DNA from: Deltaproteobacteria bacterium
GTDB lineage: Bacteria; Myxococcota; Myxococcia; Myxococcales; Myxococcaceae
Length of the DNA stretch: 5,635 bases
Assembly (NCBI GenBank): GCA_016875515.1
Contig: VGRA01000206.1
Span: forward strand, 1-5,635
Reading direction: 5' to 3'
Below the pieces are notes generated by a model. It saw nothing but the letters and a program-made list of their open reading frames with translations. It was not told the DNA's origin and searched no databases. The position numbers were made by a program, and so were the translations under genes. Of the stretch, positions 1 to 5,635 are shown piece by piece. Numbering within the stretch: position 1 is the stretch's first letter; every line of letters starts with the position of its first letter.

Positions 1-949
1 GGGGCGGCTGGGCGGCCTGCTCGCGGGGCTGGGCTTCCTGCTGCCGGGCCTGCTGCTCATGCTCGCCGCCTCCTGGGCATGGACGTCCGCCGGGCAGCGG
101 GCCTGGATTCCCGCGGCGGTGCTCGCGTGCCTCCAGGCAGCCGTCGCGGCCCTGGTCGCACGGGCTGCGCTTCGCCTCGGGCGGGGCGTGGTGGTGGACG
201 GCCGCGCCGGGGCGCTCGTGGCCTCGGCGCTGGCGGCCTCGTGGGCCGGGGCGCCTTTCTGGCTGGTGCTGGGGCTGCCGGGGCTGGGTCTTTCGTGGCG
301 CGCGCGCGCAGGCGGGTGGCTCGCGGTGGGGGCGCTGGTGTCCGTGGCGGGGCTGTTCGGCCTGCACCTGGACGAACCGCCCGGCGGGCGAGCGCACCTC
401 GTCAGCGCGGCCGTGCCGGGCGCCTCGGAGTTGCTCGGGGTGGGGCTCCGGGCGGGGCTGTTCAGCTTCGGCGGGGCCTACGCGGCGGTGCCGCTGGTGC
501 GCGAGGTGGCGGTGGTGCAGCACGGCTGGCTCACGGACGGCCAGTTCCTGGACGGGCTGGCGCTGGGGGGCGTGCTGCCGGAACCGCTCATCGTCTTCAC
601 CACGTTCGTGGGTTACGCGGCGGCGGGGCTGCCCGGGGCGCTCGCCGCGACGGTGGGCACGTTCCTGCCCGCGTTCGCCCTCACGCTGCTCTTGCACGAG
701 CGGCTGGAGCGTTGGATGGAATTGCGAGCTCTGCACGGGCTTCTGGACGGGGTGATGCTCGGCGTGGTGGGGCTGGTGTCCGCCACCGCGCTGCAGGTGG
801 GGCAGGTGGCCTTGAGGGCGCCGCTGCAGGCGGGGGTGGCGGCGGGAGCGCTGTTGCTGCTGGTCCGGTTGCCTGCCACCTGGGGCGTTCCGGCCGTGAT
901 GGCGCTGGTGGCGTGCGTGGGAGGGCTGGTGACGGCACTGGGGGGCTGA
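1..949 (+). CDS. chrA: Chromate transporter, ChrA family (5' truncated by window edge)
   Basis: This is the C-terminal 315 residues of an integral membrane transporter of the CHR family, which exports chromate across the inner membrane. The frame is open to the left edge: before the first ATG (59) it already reads GRLGGLLAGLGFLLPGLLL, a typical end of the first CHR domain, so the true start lies outside the window. The second CHR domain follows. Its hallmark segment, FSFGGAYAAVPLVREV, lies about 135-150 residues after that ATG and is followed by GWLTDGQFLDGLALGG and LPEPLIVFTTFVGY. Several hydrophobic helices run to the C terminus. The two-domain form suggests a long-chain ChrA. The family call rests on these motifs recognised by eye; chromate as the actual substrate is inferred from the family. 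The stop (947-949) lies only 7 bases from the end of the opposing minus-strand cluster. Confidence 0.88.
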   Translation, partial: GRLGGLLAGLGFLLPGLLLMLAASWAWTSAGQRAWIPAAVLACLQAAVAALVARAALRLGRGVVVDGRAGALVASALAASWAGAPFWLVLGLPGLGLSWRARAGGWLAVGALVSVAGLFGLHLDEPPGGRAHLVSAAVPGASELLGVGLRAGLFSFGGAYAAVPLVREVAVVQHGWLTDGQFLDGLALGGVLPEPLIVFTTFVGYAAAGLPGALAATVGTFLPAFALTLLLHERLERWMELRALHGLLDGVMLGVVGLVSATALQVGQVALRAPLQAGVAAGALLLLVRLPATWGVPAVMALVACVGGLVTALGG

Positions 950-956
950 ACCCGCG

Positions 957-1034
957 TCACCCCAGCACCTTCACCCCGGCCTGGAACGGGGCGTCCACGC
1001 CCACGAAGACGGTGGGGCGCCGTGTCCCGTTCAC
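957..1034 (-). CDS. Possible 25-residue coupled ORF or detached C-terminal remnant
   Basis: A GTG at 1034 overlaps the TGA of the preceding 117-residue gene (GTGA) and opens a 25-codon frame that ends in TGA at 959-957. The peptide contains RRPTVFVGVDAPFQAGVKVL. Of the 24 codons after the start, 23 end in G or C, and the GC3 phase switches to this frame right after the upstream stop. That fits real coding sequence translated by termination-reinitiation. It could instead be the old C terminus of the upstream protein, detached by a -1 frameshift near the AAG repeat. A caution is that the plus strand shares the same third-position phase here, so GC3 cannot fix the strand. No family is recognised. 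Confidence 0.35.
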   Translation of the reverse strand: MNGTRRPTVFVGVDAPFQAGVKVLG

Positions 1035-1384
1035 CTGGGCTTCTTCTTCTTGTGATGGGGCAAGAGCACGTCCGGATCTCCGTCCGAGGGCTCCGGGGAC
1101 CAGTTCTCCGGCCCCACCAGCAGGTCCGCTTCAGCGGCCTCCTGCACCACCAGGCTCAAGAGCCTCACCCGGGAGGCGGCCACGGCGAACAGGGCCTCCA
1201 GCATCCGCGGGGCCTGGGCCGCGGACCAGCTGTCCGGCAGCCCCTCGTTGGCCATCAGGTCCGCCAGGAGCCGCCCGGACAGCAGCAGCTGCCGCACCTC
1301 CTCCAGCTCGAACACCACGCTCAGCCGCTTGTCGTCCACGCCGCCACCCCCCGGAGCGTCCCGTGTCCACCGGGGGGCTGACAT
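1031..1384 (-). CDS. Hypothetical protein, 117 residues
   Basis: The product is not recognised. It is a small, probably cytoplasmic protein with no signal peptide or membrane segment. A Gly-rich N terminus leads into a mostly helical core (about residues 18-85), including ELEEVRQLLLSGRLLADLMA and PRMLEALFAVAASRVRLLSL. An acidic, Pro-containing tail follows and ends in the basic cluster HHKKKKPR, whose lysines come from four tandem AAG codons. The chosen ATG at 1384 shares its A with the TGA of the upstream 320-residue gene (TGATG), so coupled translation is likely; no Shine-Dalgarno sequence is obvious. A GTG at 1339 behind a G-rich stretch (1352-1346) would give a 102-residue protein starting VDDKRLSVV and cannot be excluded. 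Codon use matches its neighbours. Context points to a joint role with the 320-residue protein, but the role is unknown. Confidence 0.72.
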   Translation of the reverse strand: MSAPRWTRDAPGGGGVDDKRLSVVFELEEVRQLLLSGRLLADLMANEGLPDSWSAAQAPRMLEALFAVAASRVRLLSLVVQEAAEADLLVGPENWSPEPSDGDPDVLLPHHKKKKPR

Positions 1385-2346
1385 CAGTCGGCGAGCAGCT
1401 CCGCGGCGAAGGCGCGGAAGGGCTCGGAGGCGGCCACCGCGCGCATGCGCTCGGCGAGCGTCTCCACGACGAAGCCGCGCAGTGCGTCCCGCAGCCCCAG
1501 CTCCTGCAGCAGCTCCCCGGCCGGGCGCGCCCCCTCGCGGGCGAGCAGCCGTTGGACCAGCCTGCGGGCCTGGGCCTCGCCGGGGGCGGTGGCGAGCCAC
1601 CCGGAGAGGGCCTCGCGCAGCAGCCGGGTCCCGCCCACCACGTCCGCGCGGACGAGCTCCCGGGACAGGGCGCCGCCGTGGATGCCCAGCACCCCCTCGA
1701 AGAGGGCGGCGCGGAGCTCGGCCTGGGCCTCCGCCTGGGCCGGGTTGCCGAGCGCGTCCGCCAGCTTCTGCACCACCCCGGAGAGGGCCTGGTCGGCGAA
1801 GGCGGCGGCCTTGCGCTCGAGCTGGCGCTCCACCTCGCCGCCCACCGCGGAGGCCACCGCCCCCAGCACGCCTGCCTTCTCCGTGGCGCGCCTGGCAAAG
1901 CCGGTGAGGCCGCGGGCCACCCCGTGCACCGGGGCGCTGACGCTGTGGCCGAACTCCACCAGCGCCTCCACGAGCAGCTGCCGGATGAGCTGGCGGACGG
2001 GCTTGCGGTCCAGCACGGCCAGCACCACGGCGCGGTCCGGGGACCAGGGGCGCCCGAGCAGCCGCTCCAGCCCGGCCACCAGCGGCTCGGGCAGCTCGTC
2101 CCCCAGGCTGTCGATGGCAATGGCCTCCTGCCGGAGTGACTCCACCGCGCGCGCGAGCCACAGCAGCGCCCCCTCCGTGGCCAGCCAGCCGCGCAGCGCC
2201 TCCACGGCGAGCGTCTCGGCGCGGCCACCGGGCATCAGCGCGGAGAGGGGCTGGGCGAGCGCCTCGTCCACCGCGAGCGCGGAGAGGCGCGCGGCGTGGG
2301 GCTGGGAGGGATCCGCGATGCGGCTGCAGAGCGTTTGGGCGTCCAT
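1384..2346 (-). CDS. Hypothetical helical protein, 320 residues
   Basis: The product is not recognised. It is rich in Ala, Leu, Arg and Glu and looks almost wholly alpha-helical, with repeated amphipathic stretches. There is no signal peptide and no clear membrane segment. The middle (about residues 110-200) holds DRKPVRQLIRQLLVEALVEF, then a Gly/Ala/Val-rich segment (GVLGAVASAVGGEVERQLER) that might associate with membranes. The C-terminal third carries several helix-like Leu/Arg repeats and ends in FRAFAAELLAD. The start is ATG at 2346; an in-frame TGA (2370-2368, the stop of the small upstream gene) limits any extension. Its ribosome binding site is weak, so translation may depend on the upstream gene 21 bases away. 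Its stop overlaps the start of the 117-residue gene. It is most likely a lineage-restricted myxobacterial protein; no enzymatic motif is visible. Confidence 0.8.
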   Translation of the reverse strand: MDAQTLCSRIADPSQPHAARLSALAVDEALAQPLSALMPGGRAETLAVEALRGWLATEGALLWLARAVESLRQEAIAIDSLGDELPEPLVAGLERLLGRPWSPDRAVVLAVLDRKPVRQLIRQLLVEALVEFGHSVSAPVHGVARGLTGFARRATEKAGVLGAVASAVGGEVERQLERKAAAFADQALSGVVQKLADALGNPAQAEAQAELRAALFEGVLGIHGGALSRELVRADVVGGTRLLREALSGWLATAPGEAQARRLVQRLLAREGARPAGELLQELGLRDALRGFVVETLAERMRAVAASEPFRAFAAELLAD

Positions 2347-2367
2347 GCAGGGCGCTGGCTTAACCCA

Positions 2368-2517
2368 TCAGGGCGGCGGCGGCACCCGTTCCAGCGCGTA
2401 GACGTCGCCGTGGTTGCACAGCCCCATCGCCTCGCGCTGGACCACCAGGTACCAGAGGTTCTTCTGCGCCTCCGCCCGCACGCTGTCGTGGCGGGCGCGC
2501 CGGCCGCTCGAGTGCAT
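2368..2517 (-). CDS. Small conserved-looking protein, 49 residues
   Basis: This small gene is easily missed by length cut-offs. ATG at 2517 opens 49 codons ending in TGA at 2370-2368. The peptide starts MHSSGRRARHD, contains AQKNLWYLVVQREAMGLC followed by NHGDVYALERVP, and ends in four prolines. Nearly every codon ends in G or C, and the residue mix (Trp, Tyr, Cys, Asn, Met) is well balanced, unlike the Arg/Ala/Pro-rich noise of antisense frames. A good GGAGGG Shine-Dalgarno sequence lies 11 bases upstream. The protein is probably cytoplasmic: the basic N terminus precedes one short hydrophobic stretch, and there is a single Cys, so no metal-binding Cys set. It is the first gene of the minus-strand cluster, 21 bases before and in the same frame as the 320-residue gene. 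Its function is unknown. Confidence 0.7.
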   Translation of the reverse strand: MHSSGRRARHDSVRAEAQKNLWYLVVQREAMGLCNHGDVYALERVPPPP

Positions 2518-2528
2518 GGGCCTGCACG

Positions 2529-2534
2529 CCCTCC
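2529..2534 (-). promoter_or_regulatory. Shine-Dalgarno sequence of the 49-residue gene
   Basis: The minus strand reads GGAGGG here, complementary to the 3' end of 16S rRNA. It lies 11 bases before the ATG at 2517, slightly long but acceptable. It is the only strong ribosome binding site in the minus-strand unknown cluster and supports both the reality and the start of the small gene. Confidence 0.5.
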
Positions 2535-2567
2535 GGAATACGCCGCGCGGGCGCCGCCGGCCGCGGT

Positions 2568-2573
2568 TACTGT
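2568..2573 (+). promoter_or_regulatory. Possible -10 element for a leaderless transcript
   Basis: TACTGT matches the TAnnnT core of a sigma-70-type -10 box. It ends 9 bases before the ATG at 2583, so transcription would begin at or next to that start codon, giving a leaderless or nearly leaderless mRNA. That would explain why the gene has no Shine-Dalgarno sequence. No -35 match is seen at the right distance, so this is a weak call inside a 65-base divergent intergenic region (2518-2582). Confidence 0.2.
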
Positions 2574-2582
2574 GCGACGGCC

Positions 2583-2918
2583 ATGGCGGACGGCAAGCCC
2601 CCCTACTGGGTCCTCATCTCGGTGCTCTTCAGCAGCTTCCCCTTGGCCGAGGGGGTGGCGCTGCTGCTGCACGAGGCGGCGCTAGAGTTGGTCCGCTCCG
2701 GGCGCAAGGAGACCCCCGTGGCGGGGGACGTCCTGTCCGGCAAGGTGCGGGACATGGACCACCACGCGGTGCTGGGGGCCATCCGGGGGCCGGCGTTCGA
2801 GGCCGAGCTGGAGACGGAGCGCGGCAGCGGGACGGTGCGCTTCATCCTCACGCGGGAGGGGCTGGAGCTGCTGAAGGCACGGGCGGGCCCGCCGGGCGCA
2901 CCCCGGTACCTGAACTGA
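2583..2918 (+). CDS. Hypothetical protein, 111 residues
   Basis: The product is not recognised. It begins MADGKPPYWVLISVLFSSFP, then a helical segment (about residues 20-40, AEGVALLLHEAALELVRSGR). A likely beta-rich C-terminal half follows, containing RDMDHHAVLGAIRGPAFEAE and GSGTVRFILTREGLELL. The N-terminal hydrophobic stretch is short and not a convincing signal peptide or anchor, so the protein is probably cytoplasmic. ATG at 2583 was chosen because it opens the well-formed frame directly behind the divergent intergenic region. No Shine-Dalgarno sequence is visible, so a leaderless start is possible. The next plus-strand gene begins 11 bases after its stop, suggesting an operon. Codon use is typical for the window. 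Confidence 0.75.
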   Translation: MADGKPPYWVLISVLFSSFPLAEGVALLLHEAALELVRSGRKETPVAGDVLSGKVRDMDHHAVLGAIRGPAFEAELETERGSGTVRFILTREGLELLKARAGPPGAPRYLN

Positions 2919-2929
2919 CGGGGCCGCTG

Positions 2930-3596
2930 GTGTTCACTGTCCGCACCGTGCGCCTCCTGCTCTGCCTTGCCTGCCTGTCCGCTGCCAGCGCCGCCGCCTC
3001 CTCCGCGCGCCTGCTGCAGGCGGAGGACGTCCCCGCGGCGTCCGGGGAGGGGGCTCCTCCGCTCGTGGAGGTGGCGCCGGCCCCTGCTGCCCCGGCCCCG
3101 CAGGTGGTCCTCGTACCCGCGGCCACGGCCACCACGCCGGACCGCTCGGCGAAGCTGTTGTGGGGCCTGGTCACGGTGGGGGGATTGGGGGTGGGGGTCT
3201 CCGGCAGGCCCATTGTCGGGGGGCTCGTCCTGGGGGCGGGCTTCTCGAACTTCGCTTACTCCTCGGTGTCCGTTGGACTGCTGCTCGCCGGCGCGGGCCT
3301 GACCTGGCTGGTGACCCCGCTCATCGTCACGACCGTCATGGACGGCTTCCCGGTCTGGGGGCGCGCGGTGCTCGGGGCCCTGGCAGGGTGGGCCGGGAGC
3401 ATCCTGCTCACGGCGGCGTTGTCGGCCACCCCGTTTGCGTGGCTGGGCGGCCTGCTCGTGCTGTCCCTCCCCGGGCTTGGGGGCCGCCGTGGCCATCCAC
3501 TCCGCCCCGGACCCGGCCTTCCCGCCGGCGGACAATGACCGGCTGGGGGCACGGCCCGCAGTCCCGGCCGTGCCGCTCTTCTTCGCCCGCTTCTGA
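2930..3596 (+). CDS. Secreted/membrane hypothetical protein with an apparent frameshift near its 3' end
   Basis: The start is GTG at 2930, six bases after ACGGGG; GTG at 2948 is an alternative. A signal peptide is likely: a short basic region (MFTVRTVR), a hydrophobic core (LLLCLACLSAAS) and an Ala/Ser cleavage zone near residues 20-25. An Ala/Pro-rich linker (about 33-72) follows, then three or four Gly-rich hydrophobic segments (about 76-183), including SVGLLLAGAGLTWLVTPLIV and AGWAGSILLTAALSA. As read, the frame stops at 3538 (202 residues) with a basic, Gly/Pro-rich tail that looks like out-of-frame sequence. From about 3483 another frame continues in normal codon style (AAVAIHSAPDPAFPPADNDR, ending PLFFARF) to TGA at 3594-3596. 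Dropping one base between 3469 and 3483 joins them into 221 residues. It may be a sequencing error, a recent mutation or, less likely, recoding. No family is recognised. Confidence 0.6.
3469..3483 (+). other. Probable frameshift site (C4 and G5 runs)
   Basis: The sequence holds a run of four C (3469-3472) and a run of five G (3479-3483). Deleting one base from either run gives the same repaired protein, reading LSLPGLGAAVAIHSAP. The extra base therefore cannot be placed more exactly. Short homopolymers in very GC-rich DNA are typical places for replication slippage and for sequencing indels. Confidence 0.55.
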
Positions 3597-3606
3597 GCCG
3601 GGCCCG

Positions 3607-5079
3607 CTACGCCGCCTTCCTCGCCTCCACGCCCGCGCGCACCGCGGAGACCAGCGCGTCCACGGACTTCTTCGCGTCCCCGAAGAGCATCCGCGTCCCG
3701 GACAGCACGAACAGCGGGTTCTCCACCCCGGCGTAGCCCGCGGCCATGCCGCGCTTGAGCACCACGGTCATGGAGGACTTCCACACCTCCAGCACCGGCA
3801 TGCCGTAGATGGGGCTCTGCGGGTCATCCAGCGCCCCCGGGTTGACGATGTCGTTGGCGCCAATGACGAGCACCACGTCCGTCCGCGGGAAGTCCGGGTT
3901 GATGTGCTCCATCTCCAGCACCGTGTCGTACGGCACGCCGGCCTCGGCGAGCAGCACGTTCATGTGGCCGGGCAGGCGGCCCGCCACCGGGTGGATGGCG
4001 AAGCGCACCGTGACGCCCACCTCGCCGAGCGCCCGCGCCAGCTCCTTCACCGCGGACTGGGCCTGCGCCACCGCCATGCCGTAGCCGGGCACCACCACCA
4101 CGCTCTTGCTGGAGAGCAGCCGCTCGCCCAACTCCGCCGCCTTGATCTCCGTCACCTCGCCCTGCGGGCCGCTGGTGCCTGCCGCCGCGGGCTTGGCGTC
4201 CCCGGTGCCGAAGCCGCCGAACACCACGTTGAGGATGGACCGGTTCATGGCCCGGCACATGATGATGGAGAGGATGGCACCGGAGCTGCCCACCAGGGCC
4301 CCGGTGACGATGAGCAAGTCATTCTCCAGCATGAAGCCGGCCGCCGCCGCCGCCCAGCCCGAGTAGCTGTTGAGCAGCGACACCACCACCGGCATGTCCG
4401 CGCCGCCAATGGCCATCACCAGGTGTACGCCCAGCAGCCCGGACAGCGCCGTCATGGCGAGCAGCCAGGGCATGCCCGCCGAGAGCTCGCGCGCGGACGA
4501 GAACGGCACCGCCAGCCCCACGATGGCGGCCACCACCGCCAGGTTCAGCAGGTGGCGCCCGGGAAGCAGCAGCGGCTTGCCGGACAGCGTGCCCTTCAGC
4601 TTGGCCCACGCCACCACGGAGCCGGTGAAGGTGATGGCCCCCACCGCCACGCCGATCCAGATCTCGACCAGCGGCAGCATGTCCGCCGGGGGGCCCGCCT
4701 TGCCGCCGTGCGGGTGCATGTAGCTGGAGATGCCCACCAGCACCGCGGCCAGCCCCACGAAGCTGTGCAGCACCGCCACAAGCTCCGGCATCCCGGTCAT
4801 GGCCACGCGCCGGGCCAGCACCGCCCCCACCGCGCCGCCCACCACCACGGCGCCCAGCAGCAGCGCCATCCCCGCCCCGGGGCCGTGGCCCGGCGCCGTC
4901 CACCAGTCCCACAGCGTGGCGGCCACCGCCAGCGCCATCCCGAGGATGCCGAAGAGGTTGCCGCGCGTGGCGGTCTCCTGCCGGGACAGCCCCCCGAGCG
5001 AGCGGATGAACAGCACGCCCGCCAGCAGGTACGCCATGGTGCGGATGCCCAGCTCCCCTGCGTTGCCCATGGTGCTCAC
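3607..5079 (-). CDS. pntB: NAD(P) transhydrogenase subunit beta (PntB)
   Basis: This is the beta subunit of the proton-translocating NAD(P) transhydrogenase in the inner membrane, which couples proton entry to hydride transfer from NADH to NADP+. At 490 residues it is a little longer than E. coli PntB (462). About nine membrane helices (residues 10-290) come first, with [18 protein letters not shown] and [20 protein letters not shown]. His105, Asp228 and Asn237 align with E. coli His91, Asp213 and Asn222, linked to proton transfer. After an Ala/Gly-rich linker (about 290-310), the NADP(H)-binding domain III carries [10 protein letters not shown] (332-341), [18 protein letters not shown] (363-380), GANDIVNP (407-414) and [10 protein letters not shown] (442-451). 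The GTG start overlaps the TGA of pntA and follows AAGGGGG by six bases. All expected motifs are present, so it looks functional. The stop is TAG, 10 bases from the opposing gene's restored stop. Confidence 0.97.
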   Translation of the reverse strand: MSTMGNAGELGIRTMAYLLAGVLFIRSLGGLSRQETATRGNLFGILGMALAVAATLWDWWTAPGHGPGAGMALLLGAVVVGGAVGAVLARRVAMTGMPELVAVLHSFVGLAAVLVGISSYMHPHGGKAGPPADMLPLVEIWIGVAVGAITFTGSVVAWAKLKGTLSGKPLLLPGRHLLNLAVVAAIVGLAVPFSSARELSAGMPWLLAMTALSGLLGVHLVMAIGGADMPVVVSLLNSYSGWAAAAAGFMLENDLLIVTGALVGSSGAILSIIMCRAMNRSILNVVFGGFGTGDAKPAAAGTSGPQGEVTEIKAAELGERLLSSKSVVVVPGYGMAVAQAQSAVKELARALGEVGVTVRFAIHPVAGRLPGHMNVLLAEAGVPYDTVLEMEHINPDFPRTDVVLVIGANDIVNPGALDDPQSPIYGMPVLEVWKSSMTVVLKRGMAAGYAGVENPLFVLSGTRMLFGDAKKSVDALVSAVRAGVEARKAA

Positions 5080-5635
5080 CGTGCGCCCCCTTCAGGGTTC
5101 CTGCGGAACATCTTCAACATGCGCTGCGTGACCAGGAACCCGCCGGCCACGTTGATGCTCGCGAACAGCACCGCCGCGGCCCCCAGCAGCCCGGCCAGGT
5201 CCACGTCCGCCCCCACCTGCAAGAGGCCGCCAATGAGGATGATGCCGCTGATGGCGTTGGTGACGCTCATGAGCGGGGTGTGCAGCGCCGCCGTCACGCT
5301 CCACACCACCTGCCAGCCCACGAAGCACGCCAGCACGAACACGGTGAAGTGCGGCAGGAAGGAGGGCGGGGCCACGTGGCCGAGCCAGGCGAACAGCGCG
5401 GCCAGGCCCAGCCCGCCGGCAACGGTGGCCCACGGGCTGCCCGGGGCCGGCGCGGCGCCGTGTCCGTGGCCATGTCCGTGCGCAGCCGGCGCCGCAGGCA
5501 CAGGGGCGGCTGCCGCCGCAGGCTTCTGCGCCGCGGGGGCGGCGGCCTTCGGCGCGGCAGCCGGGGAGGGCTCCTTGCGCGGCGGGGGGGGCAGCGTCTC
5601 GCCGCCGTGCGTCACCACCGCAGGGCGGATGACGT
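5076..5635 (-). CDS. pntA: NAD(P) transhydrogenase subunit alpha (PntA), C-terminal part, cut by window edge
   Basis: The visible 185 residues are the end of the alpha subunit, which pairs with PntB. The frame is open to the right edge and reads [15 protein letters not shown], like the end of the NAD(H)-binding domain I. The gene is therefore probably a full-length E. coli-type PntA starting outside the window, not a separate PntAB; the GTG at 5618 is probably internal. A long Ala/Pro/Lys linker with four His-Gly repeats follows (about 50 residues). Then come four membrane helices of domain II, with [37 protein letters not shown] and [20 protein letters not shown]. These closely match the E. 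coli PntA C terminus. The linker is longer and less complex than in E. coli. The stop TGA (5078-5076) overlaps the pntB start (GTGA), so the two are one operon. Confidence 0.93.
   Translation of the reverse strand, partial: VIRPAVVTHGGETLPPPPRKEPSPAAAPKAAAPAAQKPAAAAAPVPAAPAAHGHGHGHGAAPAPGSPWATVAGGLGLAALFAWLGHVAPPSFLPHFTVFVLACFVGWQVVWSVTAALHTPLMSVTNAISGIILIGGLLQVGADVDLAGLLGAAAVLFASINVAGGFLVTQRMLKMFRRNPEGGAR
5086..5092 (-). promoter_or_regulatory. Shine-Dalgarno sequence of pntB
   Basis: The minus strand reads AAGGGGG inside the last codons of pntA, six bases before the GTG at 5079. It supports the GTG start over the in-frame ATG three codons later and points to coupled translation of pntA and pntB. 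Confidence 0.5.

Noticed and set aside
974..991. Hairpin CCCCG/CGGGG as a terminator between chrA and the minus-strand cluster
   Set aside because: The stem is five base pairs with an eight-base loop and no T run on either strand. It is common by chance in such GC-rich DNA and lies inside a possible coding frame.
79..2139. A 686-codon open frame on the plus strand
   Set aside because: It runs out of frame through chrA and antisense to the minus-strand genes, and gives Arg/Gly/Ala/Pro-rich noise. Long stop-free shadows are expected at this GC content.
1031..2161. A 376-codon minus-strand frame as one gene
   Set aside because: Only its last 117 codons look like protein. The part above 1384 is an Arg/Gly-rich shadow of the 320-residue gene, so the start was set at 1384.
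1445..2401. A 318-codon plus-strand frame antisense to the 320-residue gene
   Set aside because: It is Ser/Arg/Ala-rich and low in complexity, with no recognisable domain and no ribosome binding site; the opposite strand has better protein character and gene overlaps.
2603..3784. A 393-codon minus-strand frame
   Set aside because: It is antisense to two plus-strand genes and out of frame in the end of pntB. It has low-complexity Arg/Gly/Ala composition without recognisable domains.
5076..5618. A separate PntAB-type subunit starting at the GTG at 5618
   Set aside because: The frame continues upstream to the window edge with sequence typical of the end of PntA domain I, so a single full-length PntA is more likely.

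Overview
The window is very GC-rich, and its coding frames nearly always end codons in G or C. Its proteins are rich in Ala, Gly, Pro and Arg. Together with several unrecognised small genes, this suits a myxobacterium (Myxococcaceae/Archangiaceae type). That placement is inferred from composition and gene style, not from a marker gene. No rRNA, tRNA, CRISPR array, insertion sequence or other mobile element is visible, and no stretch over 300 bases lacks a gene.

Layout, left to right. (1) 1-949, plus strand: the C-terminal part of a ChrA-family chromate transporter, cut by the left edge. (2) 957-2517, minus strand: a compact, probably co-transcribed group of unrecognised genes. In transcription order these are a 49-residue protein (2517-2368), a 320-residue helical Ala/Leu-rich protein (2346-1384), a 117-residue protein (1384-1031, TGATG overlap) and possibly a coupled 25-codon reading frame (1034-957, GTGA overlap). 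(3) 2518-2582: a short divergent intergenic region that must hold the promoters for both directions. (4) 2583-3596, plus strand: a 111-residue hypothetical protein, then a signal-peptide-bearing membrane protein whose frame breaks near its C terminus at about 3469-3483. Removing one base restores a sensible 221-residue protein ending at 3596. (5) 3607-5635, minus strand: the pyridine nucleotide transhydrogenase operon. pntB is complete and pntA is cut by the right edge; they are joined by a GTGA overlap.

How the genes work together. PntA and PntB form the membrane-bound, proton-translocating NAD(P) transhydrogenase, which uses the proton motive force to make NADPH from NADH. ChrA-type proteins export chromate. 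The unknown genes between them have no visible link to either. Their tight spacing suggests that the minus-strand unknowns form one unit and the two plus-strand unknowns another. The main points of interest are the frameshifted membrane-protein gene, the overlooked 49-residue gene, the coupled 25-codon frame, and a His-Gly and Ala/Pro-rich linker in PntA.
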